The notes under the pieces were generated by a model. The model was not told the origin of the DNA. It did no database searches and worked only from the letters and a program-made list of their open reading frames with translations. From positions 682,001 to 746,000 of the forward strand of contig NZ_CP071868.1 in NCBI RefSeq assembly GCF_017569225.1: a DNA stretch of 64,000 nucleotides, written 5' to 3'. Numbering within the stretch: the stretch's first letter is position 1; the number at the start of each line of letters is the position of its first letter. Position numbers and translations under genes: made by a program. The DNA is from Pengzhenrongella sicca. Its GTDB lineage: Bacteria > Actinomycetota > Actinomycetes > Actinomycetales > Cellulomonadaceae. Shown here piece after piece: positions 10,301-17,945 of the stretch.

Positions 10301-10402
10301 GCCCTGACGGCGGGCGACTTCGCGGCGTACGGCGAGGCGCAGACGCGGCTCCAGACGGCGCTCGAGGCGGCCATCGCGGCTGAGGCGGCGCTGGAGGAGT
10401 AG
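7400..10402 (+). CDS. UPF0182 family large integral membrane protein
   Basis: A 1000-residue protein whose GTG start (SFTAPPRRPSGPP) has GAGGA about ten bases upstream. About seven membrane helices occupy the first 330 residues, starting with LGPTVVVLGVLVVIVLALA. They are followed by a long, tyrosine-rich extracytoplasmic domain and an acidic Thr/Pro/Asp linker (about 895-935). The C-terminal 70 residues are a predicted helical bundle. Length, topology and the conserved MSHIRYPEDLFKVQR segment place it in UPF0182/COG1615, found in nearly all actinobacteria and of unknown function. Confidence 0.93.
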   Translation: MSFTAPPRRPSGPPNARKRRGALGPTVVVLGVLVVIVLALARVWTEVLWFRELGYLEVLRTEWVTRGLLFVLGFALMAGTVALCLNIAYRSRPVYAPSNQEQANLDQYREAVEPLRKLVIIAGPALLGLFAGAAASQQWTTIQLWMNSVDFGEVDPQWGMDLSFFIFVLPGLRFVVSFLMAVVFLAGIGALATHYLYGGIRIGGQGPRTTRTARIQLAVLAAIFLLLIAANYWLDRYSLLTKAGEKFEGASYADVNAVMPSKGILAVVAIVVAVLFLVTAIRGNWRIPAIGVGLMVVSAIAIGGIYPAVVQRFQVAPNAQELEADFIQRNIDATKTAFGLDDIEVTPYSAATTATAGALRQDAETAASIRLLDPAIVSPSFRQLQQNKQYYNFADTLSVDRYTIDGESRDTVIAVRELNLAGLGDSARNWVNDHTVYTHGFGVVAAYGNTTSVDGQPAYFEGGIPSVGELGEYEPRIYFGQSSPTYSIVGAPDESTDWELDYPDDASGGQKNTTFPTQDINAGPSLGNPFVKALYALKFGDEELLFSDRVTSESQILYDRDPRQRVEKVAPYLTIDGRVYPAVVDGKVVWIVDGYTTSDGYPYSSSAQLEDATVDSLTERSATVAELAPQTANYIRNSVKATVDAYTGEVTLYAWDAEDPVLEAWQKVFPNTLKPVSEISGDLMSHIRYPEDLFKVQRTLLASYHVDDAGDFYTNQDFWSSPADPTQTGAVAQPPYYLTLQMPGQDEPAFSLTSTYIPAGGSRNVLTGFLAADAEAGNVEGEPAESYGQLRLLELPRNSTVPGPGQVQNNFDADPDVSTTLNLLAQGNSSVINGNLLTLPVGGGLMYVQPVYVQSSSGTQVPLLQKVLVAFGDTIGFADTLGEALDQVFGGDSGVDVEDGAATGPVAPSDGTDPGTDTGTSTDAPTTEPTTAPTDGASAPAVDAGTARAQLDTALRDANSAIQEGQAALTAGDFAAYGEAQTRLQTALEAAIAAEAALEE

Positions 10403-10440
10403 GTCGACAGCGGTATGCGGGACCCAGGCCGGCCCTCGAT

Positions 10441-10469
10441 TTGGCGGGTCGGCCTGGGTAACGTAGGGT
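10441..10469 (+). promoter_or_regulatory. Sigma-70-type promoter of the initiator tRNA gene
   Basis: TTGGCG at 10441-10446 and TAGGGT at 10464-10469 are separated by exactly 17 bases. The -10 box ends 11 bases before the first base of the tRNA, a good fit for a stable-RNA promoter. Confidence 0.6.
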
Positions 10470-10480
10470 TAAGACATCGA

Positions 10481-10554
10481 CGCGGGGTGGAGCAGCTCGG
10501 TAGCTCGCTGGGCTCATAACCCAGAGGTCGTAGGTTCAAATCCTACCCCCGCTA
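10481..10554 (+). tRNA. Initiator tRNA-fMet (CAT anticodon)
   Basis: The 74-base cloverleaf has acceptor arm CGCGGGG/CCCCGCT, anticodon stem CTGGG/CCCAG with loop CTCATAA (anticodon CAT at 10515-10517), and T arm GTAGG-TTCAAAT-CCTAC. The unpaired 1:72 position (C.T) and three consecutive G:C pairs in the anticodon stem mark it as the initiator. The 3' CCA is not encoded. Accessory DNA starts shortly after it, so its 3' end is a candidate integration site. Confidence 0.97.
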
Positions 10555-10572
10555 CTTATGAAGTAGCACGTC

Positions 10573-10612
10573 AGAGGCCCTTTCTCCCTTCGGGGAGAGA
10601 GGGCCTCTTTTT
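10573..10612 (+). terminator. Strong intrinsic terminator after tRNA-fMet
   Basis: A 16-base stem (AGAGGCCCTTTCTCCC pairing with GGGAGAGAGGGCCTCT, one internal mismatch) is closed by a stable TTCG tetraloop and followed by four further T residues. It is a near-ideal Rho-independent terminator for the tRNA transcript. Confidence 0.92.
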
Positions 10613-10889
10613 GCCGTGACCGCACGGTGACCGCAGACCTTGCCTCCGGACTCGGGTGGATCTCCAGGCACCTGCGTGGATTTTGGGCGTTCGCGTGCCT
10701 CACCGCCCGCGACTGCCGGGAACGCGTCCCGTGAAGGATCCCGAGGTGCCGCCCGCTGTGAGGGAGGTGTTTGGGGAGTTTGACCGTTGATATCGCAGGC
10801 GTCCCAGGGACTCCGGTCTCATCGAAGCTGTGCTTGGCTTGCATCAACAAGTCGGTGCGTCGACACCTCCTGCCGGTGCCGAACCGCGG

Positions 10890-11678
10890 CTACCAGAGGT
10901 CGTAGAGGCGCCCATGTCGGCGCAACAACGGCTCGCTTGGTTGCAGTGCCGGGTTCTCGGGGATCGTGATGCGTCGGCCGTGCAGCGGTCCGTAGGCGGT
11001 TTCCCGCAGGTGTCGAGCAATCACGACGCGGTCGCCATCGTCTGGGTTGATCCCCAGGCCACCTAGGTCGAATAGGGTGTGGACGTCCGCTCGAAGAAGC
11101 AACCCGTTCCGGACGACGTTGGTGTGTGGGCCTCGGTACGGCGTGATGTGCGCTGCCTCGAGCACAGGCAGCGCATCACAATTGGTGACGGCGCAGCGAG
11201 CCCCGTAGGCTCCGACGATCAACTTCCTGAATCGAGCCTGGCCGCCGCGGACAGCAATTTCCGCCTGGACTCGTATGCGAGCGTCCAGCATGGTGTCTGG
11301 CTCATCGTCATTGGCAAGATCGTCCTCAGTGGGTACGCCCGACATGACTGGGGTTACCCCGTCTGACGCCAGATCACGGTCAAGGCGCATGCCTAAGTAG
11401 AGCTTATCTAGGCCTCGATTGGTAATTGTGCCACCACCCTTCGGCGCGCCTTCCGACGTATCGCTGTGCGGGTCGTATACCTGACCGAAGAGTTCGAGCA
11501 ACGCCTGGAACCGCCGGTACTTGTTCGCGTGATCATATGGATCGATGCCGACGGCGAGGCACACAGGCTTGACCCAAGAGTTGTGAACCGAACTACCGAC
11601 CCCCTTTGGGTCGTGCGGGATACCCAGAAGGTTAGTGATGGAGTCCATCAGGAACGTACGTTCGTCGAATGTTGCCAC
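10890..11678 (-). CDS. HNH endonuclease with an N-terminal domain shared with the DUF3883 protein
   Basis: A 262-residue protein. The C-terminal half is a classical HNH nuclease: zinc cysteines C162 and C167, then LEAAHITPY (H177), NGLLLRADVHTLFD (H200), the HNH_2-type pattern seen in restriction proteins. The N-terminal half contains YDPHSDTSE followed by GGGTITNR (about 68-88), closely resembling a block in the DUF3883 protein at 15000-16307. The start used is GTG (ATFDERTF); its ribosome-binding site is weak, and the in-frame ATG at residue 11 (MDSITN) is an alternative. It opens the accessory region after the tRNA gene. Function is probably restriction of foreign or modified DNA (inference). 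Confidence 0.85.
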   Translation of the reverse strand: MATFDERTFLMDSITNLLGIPHDPKGVGSSVHNSWVKPVCLAVGIDPYDHANKYRRFQALLELFGQVYDPHSDTSEGAPKGGGTITNRGLDKLYLGMRLDRDLASDGVTPVMSGVPTEDDLANDDEPDTMLDARIRVQAEIAVRGGQARFRKLIVGAYGARCAVTNCDALPVLEAAHITPYRGPHTNVVRNGLLLRADVHTLFDLGGLGINPDDGDRVVIARHLRETAYGPLHGRRITIPENPALQPSEPLLRRHGRLYDLW

Positions 11679-12042
11679 GACTGCGACCCTAGCGGCGCAG
11701 ACGTCTCGGCCAGGGGGTCGACGCACCGCTACATAGGGTTTAAGAGGGGTTCAGCCTCGATAGTCAGACTTGGTGCTACCAGCAGTCGCGCAGAGTGAGC
11801 ACCTGAGCCGCCCGACCGCCATCTAGGGCGCTCGTTTTCGGTCGACGCACCGGCAGACGTAGCTCGCGCGGCGGCGACTCCCGCGTCGCGCTCGCCGGCG
11901 GCCTCGTGTTCTCAAAATGCGTCAGCATAACCAGCCAACTTCCTGCGCGAGTTTCGTCAATATGTTCCGCAGCGAGGAGCGCGAGCTCGTCGCTCGCCTT
12001 CTCGGCTCGCTTGATCTGCGAACGGCCGACCAGGCGCTATAG
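11679..12042. other. Intergenic, no gene seen
   Basis: About 360 bases between two minus-strand genes. Short open frames exist on both strands but none has a ribosome-binding site or recognisable sequence. It presumably carries the promoter of the HNH gene. Confidence 0.5.
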
Positions 12043-12528
12043 TCACGCGGGCGGAAACTCGAGTACCTTCGCGTCTTCATTGAGCAGGCCGACTGCCGAC
12101 GCAGGTGTTCCGTCGGCACGGCGCAGGCCGATGTAGTCGATGAATCCCAAGATCTCGTCGCGCTCATAGACGACGCCAGTTTTACCGGTCATATCAAGCG
12201 AGGTTCGGACGATGACGAGCCCATCCTTCCGGATTTCGCAGGGCCAATTATTTGCAGATGCATCCTCCTCTGCCATGACAGCCTCAAATTCGACGGAGAA
12301 TCCCACTTCGTACTCCACAAGCCCTTCGTCGCCTGGGCTTGGCGCTCCGCCCAACTTGTCGAGAACTCCGGAGCACGTCAAGCCGACAATTACGACACTT
12401 CGGGTAGATTTGGGCAATCCGAGATCATCGGGTTCGATGCTAATGAGGTCCGTCTCGTCGCCACTGCAGATATGGGCGTCGAAAACTTCGAGTCGCCGGA
12501 GCCTAAGTTCGTCGGTCGCGTCAGACAC
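12043..12528 (-). CDS. Hypothetical acidic protein
   Basis: A 161-residue protein starting at GTG with a clear GGAGG six bases upstream (within 12529-12540). It is acidic, with alternating beta-strand-like segments (STRSVVIVGLTCSGVL, EVGFSVEFEAVMAEED, DGLVIVRTSLDMTG, TGVVYERDEILGFIDYIGL). It has no membrane helix, signal peptide or nuclease motif. I do not recognise the family. Its position between the HNH nuclease and the MazG/DUF2075 genes suggests part of the restriction island. The ribosome-binding site and non-repetitive sequence argue that it is real. Confidence 0.6.
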   Translation of the reverse strand: MSDATDELRLRRLEVFDAHICSGDETDLISIEPDDLGLPKSTRSVVIVGLTCSGVLDKLGGAPSPGDEGLVEYEVGFSVEFEAVMAEEDASANNWPCEIRKDGLVIVRTSLDMTGKTGVVYERDEILGFIDYIGLRRADGTPASAVGLLNEDAKVLEFPPA

Positions 12529-12846
12529 GCGGACCTCCAGAGTCTTGTCCTTGTGGGTTTCATTCCTAGACTGTCACTTGTTCCGGCTTCTTGCGGCGGA
12601 ACCCGGGACGTGCGGTCGATCTCTCTTGGTCAAGAGTTCGCGCGATCATCGCCGCGGGCATCCTCGGGCACCCTCCATGTGACAGCGTCGGCGCCGCCCG
12701 ACACGGAGACCTGAGGCGGGATGCGCCGCGCATGTGCGGGCAAGGATTGCGGGGCTCAGCCGGAGACGTGCCTGCATCTACTTGTCTAGGACAAGTGCCT
12801 AGGTCCAGCGGGGCGAGCGGATCGTTCCCGGCTGTACGGTGGCGAC
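12529..12846. other. Intergenic between divergent genes
   Basis: About 320 bases between the minus-strand hypothetical gene and the plus-strand mazG pseudogene, so it should hold two divergent promoters. The near-palindrome ACTTGTCTAGGACAAGT at 12780-12796 is a plausible operator. No coding sequence is supported. Confidence 0.45.
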
Positions 12847-13165
12847 GTGTTTGATCCCCGAGTACGCGACGAGATCCTAGAGTTCGTTTCTGCGCGCACC
12901 GGGCACAGTTCGATACCCCGGAGAACCTTGCGAAGAGCATCTCTATCGAAGCGGGGGAACTGCTGGAGTGCTTCCAGTGGGTGAAGAGCCAGGCTTGGAG
13001 CGGGTGCGCGACGAACTCGCTGACGTGCTGACCTACTGCATCCTCTTGGCGGACCGGATCGGCGCCGACCCAGCTGAGATCGTCCTCGCGAAGCTCGCCA
13101 GGTCGCGCGACAAGGACCTCGTTGAAAAGGCCCGCGGCCGGAACGCTCGCTATGACGCGCTTTAG
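12847..13165 (+). pseudogene. MazG-like nucleotide pyrophosphohydrolase with two frameshifts
   Basis: Three reading frames must be joined to give a normal MazG-type protein of about 106 residues: FDPRVRDEILEFVSAR in the first, FDTPENLAKSISIEAGELLE in the second, and RVRDELADVLTYCILLADRIG in the third. The conserved EAGELLE and DELADVL blocks are the metal-binding EExxE/ExxD helices of all-alpha NTP pyrophosphatases. Adding one G near 12897 (cgcgc/acc) and one G in the ggg run near 12980 restores a single open frame. Both lesions are single-base losses beside G/C runs, so they may be assembly errors rather than true decay. The stop codon overlaps the start of the GIY-YIG/DUF2075 gene, implying an operon. 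Confidence 0.75.
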
Positions 13166-14945
13166 GGTCGAGCGGGTCGGTTTTTCGCGGGACGCCGTCG
13201 ATGCGTGGGCGGCCGCCGACCCGTGGCGCACGAACTGGCCGGTCGTCTACGTCATCGACGACGGACGACACGGGAACGACCGTGAGTGCCTCACCAAGGT
13301 CTACGTCGGAGAGTCGCTGAATGCACGGGGCCGGATGCGTCAACACCTCGACTCGGGTGCCAAGGCGGGTCTCAGCACTGTCCGTGTCGTGCTTGACGAG
13401 ACCTTCAACAAGTCGGTCTGTCTCGACCTCGAGTCGTACCTGATCAAGCTCTTTGCCGGCGACGGCACCTACTCGGTCCTCAACGTAAACGGTGGGATCA
13501 CGGACGCGGACTACTACCACCGCGACCTGTACCGCGAATCGTTCGACGCGTTGTTCGAGGAGCTGCGCCGCGACGGGTTGTTCAGCCGGAGCATCACGGA
13601 GATCGAGAACAGTGATCTATTCAAGCTGTCCCCATTCAAGGCTCTCACCCCGGACCAGGCGATCGCGATCGAGGACATCCTCGAGGGGCTGTTCGTAGAC
13701 GTCGAATTCGGTACCGGCAGCGCGACTGTGATCCAGGGAAGCCCAGGGACCGGCAAGACTGTGGTCGGGATCTACCTCATGAAGCTGCTCGTGGACATCA
13801 GGACCGCCTCCGCCGACGACGTCCACGACAGCGACTGGTTGTTCTCGGACTTCTACACCGACGGCAACCGGGTACTCCTGAGCCACTTCCGCATCGGGCT
13901 CGTGGTGCCGCAGCAGTCCCTTCGAGCATCGATCAAGAAGGTCTTCCATCAGACGCCGGGTTTGAGCGAGAGCATGGTCCTCTCACCGTTCGAGGTCGGC
14001 TCCGACCCTCTGCCTTTCGATCTGCTCATCGTCGACGAGACGCACCGCCTCAACCAACGTGCCAACCAGTCCTCCGGCCCGCAGAACACTCGCTTTCGGG
14101 AGATCAACGAGCAACTGTTCGGCGATGACGACTCGAGTTGGACTCAACTTGACTGGATCACTAGCCGTAGCACGCATCAGATCTGCCTCGTCGACTCCGG
14201 CCAGAGCGTTCGGCCGGCCGACCTGCCGATTGAGCAGCTCGAGAACCTCACGGCGACTGCTCGGGCCCGCAGGCGCTACTACCCACTCACCACGCAGATG
14301 CGAGTTCGCGCAGGGGAGGACTACGTGGACTACGTCCAACAGATCCTTCATCCCGACGCGCTCGTCCCTGAACCGGCAGCACGACTGTTCGCGGACTACG
14401 AGTTGCTCCTGTTCGACGATCTCGAAGGAATGCGCCAGAGAATCGTTGGCCTTGACGACAGTCACGGGCTGGCGCGCCTCGTCGCCGGGTACGCATGGGT
14501 CTGGAAGAGCAAGAAGGACCCCGGCGTATTTGATATCGAGCTCGACGGCTGCCGCCTGCGCTGGAACAGCACCGACACGGATTGGATCAACAGCCCGGGA
14601 TCGATCAGCGAGGTCGGGTCCATTCACACCGTCCAGGGGTACGACCTCAACTTTGCCGGCGTGATCATCGGTCCCGAGCTGCGCTATGACCCCGTCGGCC
14701 GACGACTATTCATCGATCGAACGTTGTACCGCGACAGGAAGGGCAAGGAGAACAACCGGGTGCTGGGCAAGAAGTACACGGACGACGACCTCCTGCGGTA
14801 CGTGGTGAACATCTACAGCGTGCTGCTCACCCGAGGCATGCTCGGGACGTTCGTCTACGCCTGCGACCCGGATCTCAATGCGTACCTACGTCGCTACATA
14901 AAGACAGTCGACATGAAACCGGCGAACCGGTCGAGTCCTGCCTAG
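13152..14945 (+). CDS. GIY-YIG nuclease domain fused to a DUF2075 SF1-like ATPase
   Basis: A 597-residue protein starting MTRFRVERVGF, overlapping the mazG stop. Residues about 28-125 contain WPVVYVID and KVYVGESLNARGRMRQH, the two strands and arginine helix of a GIY-YIG nuclease, with E110 (CLDLESYLI) as a likely metal ligand. Residues about 165-590 form a DUF2075 (COG3410) helicase-like ATPase: Walker A GSPGTGKTVV (about 196-205), Walker B LLIVDETHRL (about 292-301), and late motifs STHQICLVDSGQ and SIHTVQGYDLNFAGVI. The fusion suggests an NTP-driven nuclease acting on DNA. Its pairing with a MazG-type pyrophosphohydrolase inside a restriction island points to anti-phage defence (inference). 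Confidence 0.88.
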   Translation: MTRFRVERVGFSRDAVDAWAAADPWRTNWPVVYVIDDGRHGNDRECLTKVYVGESLNARGRMRQHLDSGAKAGLSTVRVVLDETFNKSVCLDLESYLIKLFAGDGTYSVLNVNGGITDADYYHRDLYRESFDALFEELRRDGLFSRSITEIENSDLFKLSPFKALTPDQAIAIEDILEGLFVDVEFGTGSATVIQGSPGTGKTVVGIYLMKLLVDIRTASADDVHDSDWLFSDFYTDGNRVLLSHFRIGLVVPQQSLRASIKKVFHQTPGLSESMVLSPFEVGSDPLPFDLLIVDETHRLNQRANQSSGPQNTRFREINEQLFGDDDSSWTQLDWITSRSTHQICLVDSGQSVRPADLPIEQLENLTATARARRRYYPLTTQMRVRAGEDYVDYVQQILHPDALVPEPAARLFADYELLLFDDLEGMRQRIVGLDDSHGLARLVAGYAWVWKSKKDPGVFDIELDGCRLRWNSTDTDWINSPGSISEVGSIHTVQGYDLNFAGVIIGPELRYDPVGRRLFIDRTLYRDRKGKENNRVLGKKYTDDDLLRYVVNIYSVLLTRGMLGTFVYACDPDLNAYLRRYIKTVDMKPANRSSPA

Positions 14946-14999
14946 CCGGTTCGGCTCGTCCGTTGAACGGCGTTCCGCCGGTGCTGGATCTCGTCCTCG

Positions 15000-16307
15000 T
15001 CAGAGCCGGATCCGGTACCCGGTGACGGCGCGGTCGGCGGCTGCCACTCGATCTCGCGTCACCACGTGCAAACTGAAGCTCCTCGGAGTGAGGACGTCCG
15101 TGACGGCGATGAGCACCCACCTGGGGTCGGTCTGTGCGCGCCAGAGCTCCTTAGGAGTGATATTGAACGCGAGCCGTCGTCCGACGATGCCCTTGATCTC
15201 GACGTTGAGCTGGGCGTCGGCACGCTTGAACTCCAGGTCGTAGCCGACTCCGTCCTTCTGGCGATCTGAGTGCAGCACCCACCCATCCTTCACGAGCGCC
15301 TTCGTGGCTAACTCGACGGCCCGCTGCTCGGCGATCTTGTCGCGCTTGCGGTCTCTGGGTCGGGCAGGCAGCGCGTTGGGGTCATCGGAGACGAGTCCCG
15401 TGGCGGTCTCGATGTACCGCGGGACGAGGACGAGTCCACCGCCGTGCACCCCCGTGGGCAGCGGGTCGGGGATCTCGAGCGACGGCACGTCGTCGTCCCT
15501 GATTGGGAAGTCGTGCAGGACGCGTTCGGCGACCCGTCCACCCCCCAGACCCAGGTCCGCTACCTCGGTCTCTTCTAGCCCGGGCACGGCACTGCTGCTT
15601 CCTGCAGTCTCGAACGGCAAACCGCCAGCGCGCACCAAGGCCCGGTAGGTGTCGTATGTGATTTCCGTGATGGCATGCTGCCGGTTCCAGCCGACCAGTT
15701 CGAGCTCATCGACCGGGACCGGCGCTGGGAACGGTGTGTATTCCTCAAGCTGGGCGACCCAGGGGCCCGTCCAGCCGGGGTCAATGTAGGAAACCGTCGC
15801 GCGCGCGATGAAATGCTTTGCGTCGCGGCGCGATTTGCTGGTCGCGTAATAAACAATCCGGCTACCAGGCCCGCCGTCGTTGAGCGACCTGCGACCGGTG
15901 ACAGTCGTGTCGTAGCGGTAGAGCTCTTGGTGATTCTGCTCCCAACGAGCGCCGACGGGAGCATCCGTGACGTTGAGCATGAAGCAACGAGGCGTCGCAC
16001 TCAGTGCGGCTCGGATCCTTGAGTAGGCGCGGTTAGTGACCGTGCTGCCACCGGTGAGGGCCGCCTCGCTGGTGTCCCAGTAGGGGTCATAAGGTAGGGC
16101 CAGCCGCTCGAGGAGCGCTTCGGTCTTCCGATAGGCGTCCGCCCCGCCCGATGGCGTCCCGACGATAGACGCGTACACGGCGTCGAGGAACCGGCTTTCG
16201 ACGGAGCTGCCACCAGAGACCTTCGGATCGGGCAACCCGCGAAGGTCGGCGATCTCTGCTGCCATCTTCTTCTTCAGAGGGCGGTAGACCTTTGTGCCGC
16301 TGATCAA
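15000..16307 (-). CDS. DUF3883 protein with a PUA/EVE-like middle domain
   Basis: A 435-residue protein. The start is TTG (LISGTKVYRP) with AGGAG five bases upstream. Residues about 59-97 (YRKTEALLE, YDPYWDTSE, GGSTVTNR) repeat the N-terminal block of the HNH protein at 10890. Residues about 112-212 alternate short strands, including GSRIVYYATSK, HFIARATVSYI and WVAQLEEYTPFPAPV, in a way that resembles PUA/EVE-type modified-base readers (tentative). Residues about 332-427 are DUF3883, with the PD-(D/E)XK-like pattern GYDLEFKR...NVEIKG. The gene sits 52 bp downstream of the candidate restriction enzyme on the same strand. A modification-sensing nuclease is the favoured reading. Confidence 0.75.
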   Translation of the reverse strand: MISGTKVYRPLKKKMAAEIADLRGLPDPKVSGGSSVESRFLDAVYASIVGTPSGGADAYRKTEALLERLALPYDPYWDTSEAALTGGSTVTNRAYSRIRAALSATPRCFMLNVTDAPVGARWEQNHQELYRYDTTVTGRRSLNDGGPGSRIVYYATSKSRRDAKHFIARATVSYIDPGWTGPWVAQLEEYTPFPAPVPVDELELVGWNRQHAITEITYDTYRALVRAGGLPFETAGSSSAVPGLEETEVADLGLGGGRVAERVLHDFPIRDDDVPSLEIPDPLPTGVHGGGLVLVPRYIETATGLVSDDPNALPARPRDRKRDKIAEQRAVELATKALVKDGWVLHSDRQKDGVGYDLEFKRADAQLNVEIKGIVGRRLAFNITPKELWRAQTDPRWVLIAVTDVLTPRSFSLHVVTRDRVAAADRAVTGYRIRL

Positions 16308-16359
16308 GGCTTCTCCTGGCTTTTTTGGTAGCGCAGTGCGTTCGCAGCGGCCGGTCGTG

Positions 16360-17802
16360 TCACGATGCGCGCAAGGTCCATGAGGTCTGGGCGACGGTCC
16401 ACGGCGCGCTCTTGTGCACCTTGAGGTGGAATTTGTCGTGGCGGTCCGCGCCGCGTTCGTGACCAACCCGGACCTGTTGAGCGCCCTGCTTCTCTCGGCT
16501 GATCCAGCCGCCTGCTATCCCGGCATTGAGCGCGGGAAGATCCGCGATCCACAGGGCACGAAGGGTCATGGGTTCGAATGCGCTCTTGCGGCGTCGGTGG
16601 CGGCCGGAGTTGGAGACGTAGTCGACACGCGTGCGTCCCTCGCGGGTGTAATCGCGGTGCCAGTCGTCGAACTGGCCCGTCTCGTCGAAGCTCGCCGCAC
16701 CGTCCAGGATGAGGAAACCCAAGCCCTGCTCGGCCAGGCACGCGGTGATCGCGGCGGAGTCATTGAGAATCGCCGCGCCGCTGGCCGTGCTGGTGCGCTT
16801 GCCGGAAGGAACCAGGACTTCCTGGACGGTGTGGGCCTTGGCGTCCCAGACGCGGGAGCTTGAGGCGTAGTCGAACGGGGTCGCCCCGTAGGTGCGTCGG
16901 GGACCACCCACGGCCGGGGTGGGGTAGGCGACGTTAAGAAGAGTCGCTACCTGCTCCTCGAAGTAGAAGCCCGGCCACTCCATCTGCCGCCAGTTCCGCG
17001 ACCCGTTCTCATGCATCCTCTCCACCGTGTGGCGCCCGTCCCAGTGTCCGGCCAGACCGGCGCGCAGCACCCCCAGTAGGGCCGACCCCTCGTCCTCCGG
17101 CGTGCCCCACCCCAACGAGGCGACGCTGAGGTGCCGCTCCGCGCCTGCGAGCAGAAGATTCAGTCCTTCGAGAGTGACGCTCTGCCCGGTGGAACCCGCC
17201 GTGGTCAGCCATGGGACCGAGAACCGCTGGCAGAGCGCCGCGACCATCGTGTGCTTAGACCGCCGCGCGTCCGGATCCAGCAGCAAGTCTGGGGCCAACT
17301 GCTGGGCCAGGGTGTCGAAGGTGACCCGGTGCTCCTTGCCACCAGGCCCGAGTCGGTCTCGCGCTACTCCGGCCAGGTTACTGAGCCGGTCGACAGCCTC
17401 CTGCTTGTCCATCGCAGGACGAAACGTCGGGAATGCGCGCAGCACGTCGACGTAGGCGTCGACATTCACAGACCGTCGCCGCGAGGTCAGCCACAGTTCC
17501 CGGGTCGCGGCCCGCAACAGCTTGTTCAGCCCGTCGAGGGTGACCTGAAGCCCGATGAAATCACGGCCGGCCCGCCACCCAATGCTCAAGGCCTGTGCGA
17601 TCTGGCCCCCCAGGACCGCGTTCGTCGCTGCAAGGTCGACCCCGACCCCGAGGTCGGTCGCCAACGCTTCCAGCGATCGCTTCGGGCCGCGCGTGCCCGG
17701 GTCTCGGGCGCCGGTGAGGGAGAACAGCCGCGCCGCGGCCTCGTCCATCGTTGCCGCGGGGACGAACAGCACGTCGTCGTCGAAGAGGTCCCCCTGTTGC
17801 AC
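16360..17802 (-). CDS. Candidate type II restriction endonuclease beside a C5 methyltransferase
   Basis: A 480-residue protein. The GTG start (QQGDLFDDDVLF) follows AAGGTGG. Two similar internal segments, VTLDGLNKLLRAATRELW and VTLEGLNLLLAGAERHLS, suggest a duplicated helical recognition domain in the first 240 residues. In the last third, EEQVATLLN, GATPFDYASSSRVWDAKAH and later LGFLILDGAAS fit a PD-(D/E)XK core (E; D; DAK). It is divergent from the cytosine methyltransferase with Vsr beyond, the usual setting of a restriction enzyme. I do not recognise a named family, so the assignment is inferred from context plus the DAK motif. Confidence 0.6.
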   Translation of the reverse strand: MQQGDLFDDDVLFVPAATMDEAAARLFSLTGARDPGTRGPKRSLEALATDLGVGVDLAATNAVLGGQIAQALSIGWRAGRDFIGLQVTLDGLNKLLRAATRELWLTSRRRSVNVDAYVDVLRAFPTFRPAMDKQEAVDRLSNLAGVARDRLGPGGKEHRVTFDTLAQQLAPDLLLDPDARRSKHTMVAALCQRFSVPWLTTAGSTGQSVTLEGLNLLLAGAERHLSVASLGWGTPEDEGSALLGVLRAGLAGHWDGRHTVERMHENGSRNWRQMEWPGFYFEEQVATLLNVAYPTPAVGGPRRTYGATPFDYASSSRVWDAKAHTVQEVLVPSGKRTSTASGAAILNDSAAITACLAEQGLGFLILDGAASFDETGQFDDWHRDYTREGRTRVDYVSNSGRHRRRKSAFEPMTLRALWIADLPALNAGIAGGWISREKQGAQQVRVGHERGADRHDKFHLKVHKSAPWTVAQTSWTLRAS

Positions 17803-17945
17803 GTGCCCACCTTGGCAGACCGTCGGCGCTCCCGTGACAGACTTAGGCACCTGAGCGGACTCGCATCTGCGCGCCGCTCTTGCTTCCGACCGAATCTCGT
17901 GCGAAGCTACAACACATGTTCGAAACGGCCCCGGACGGAGCACCC

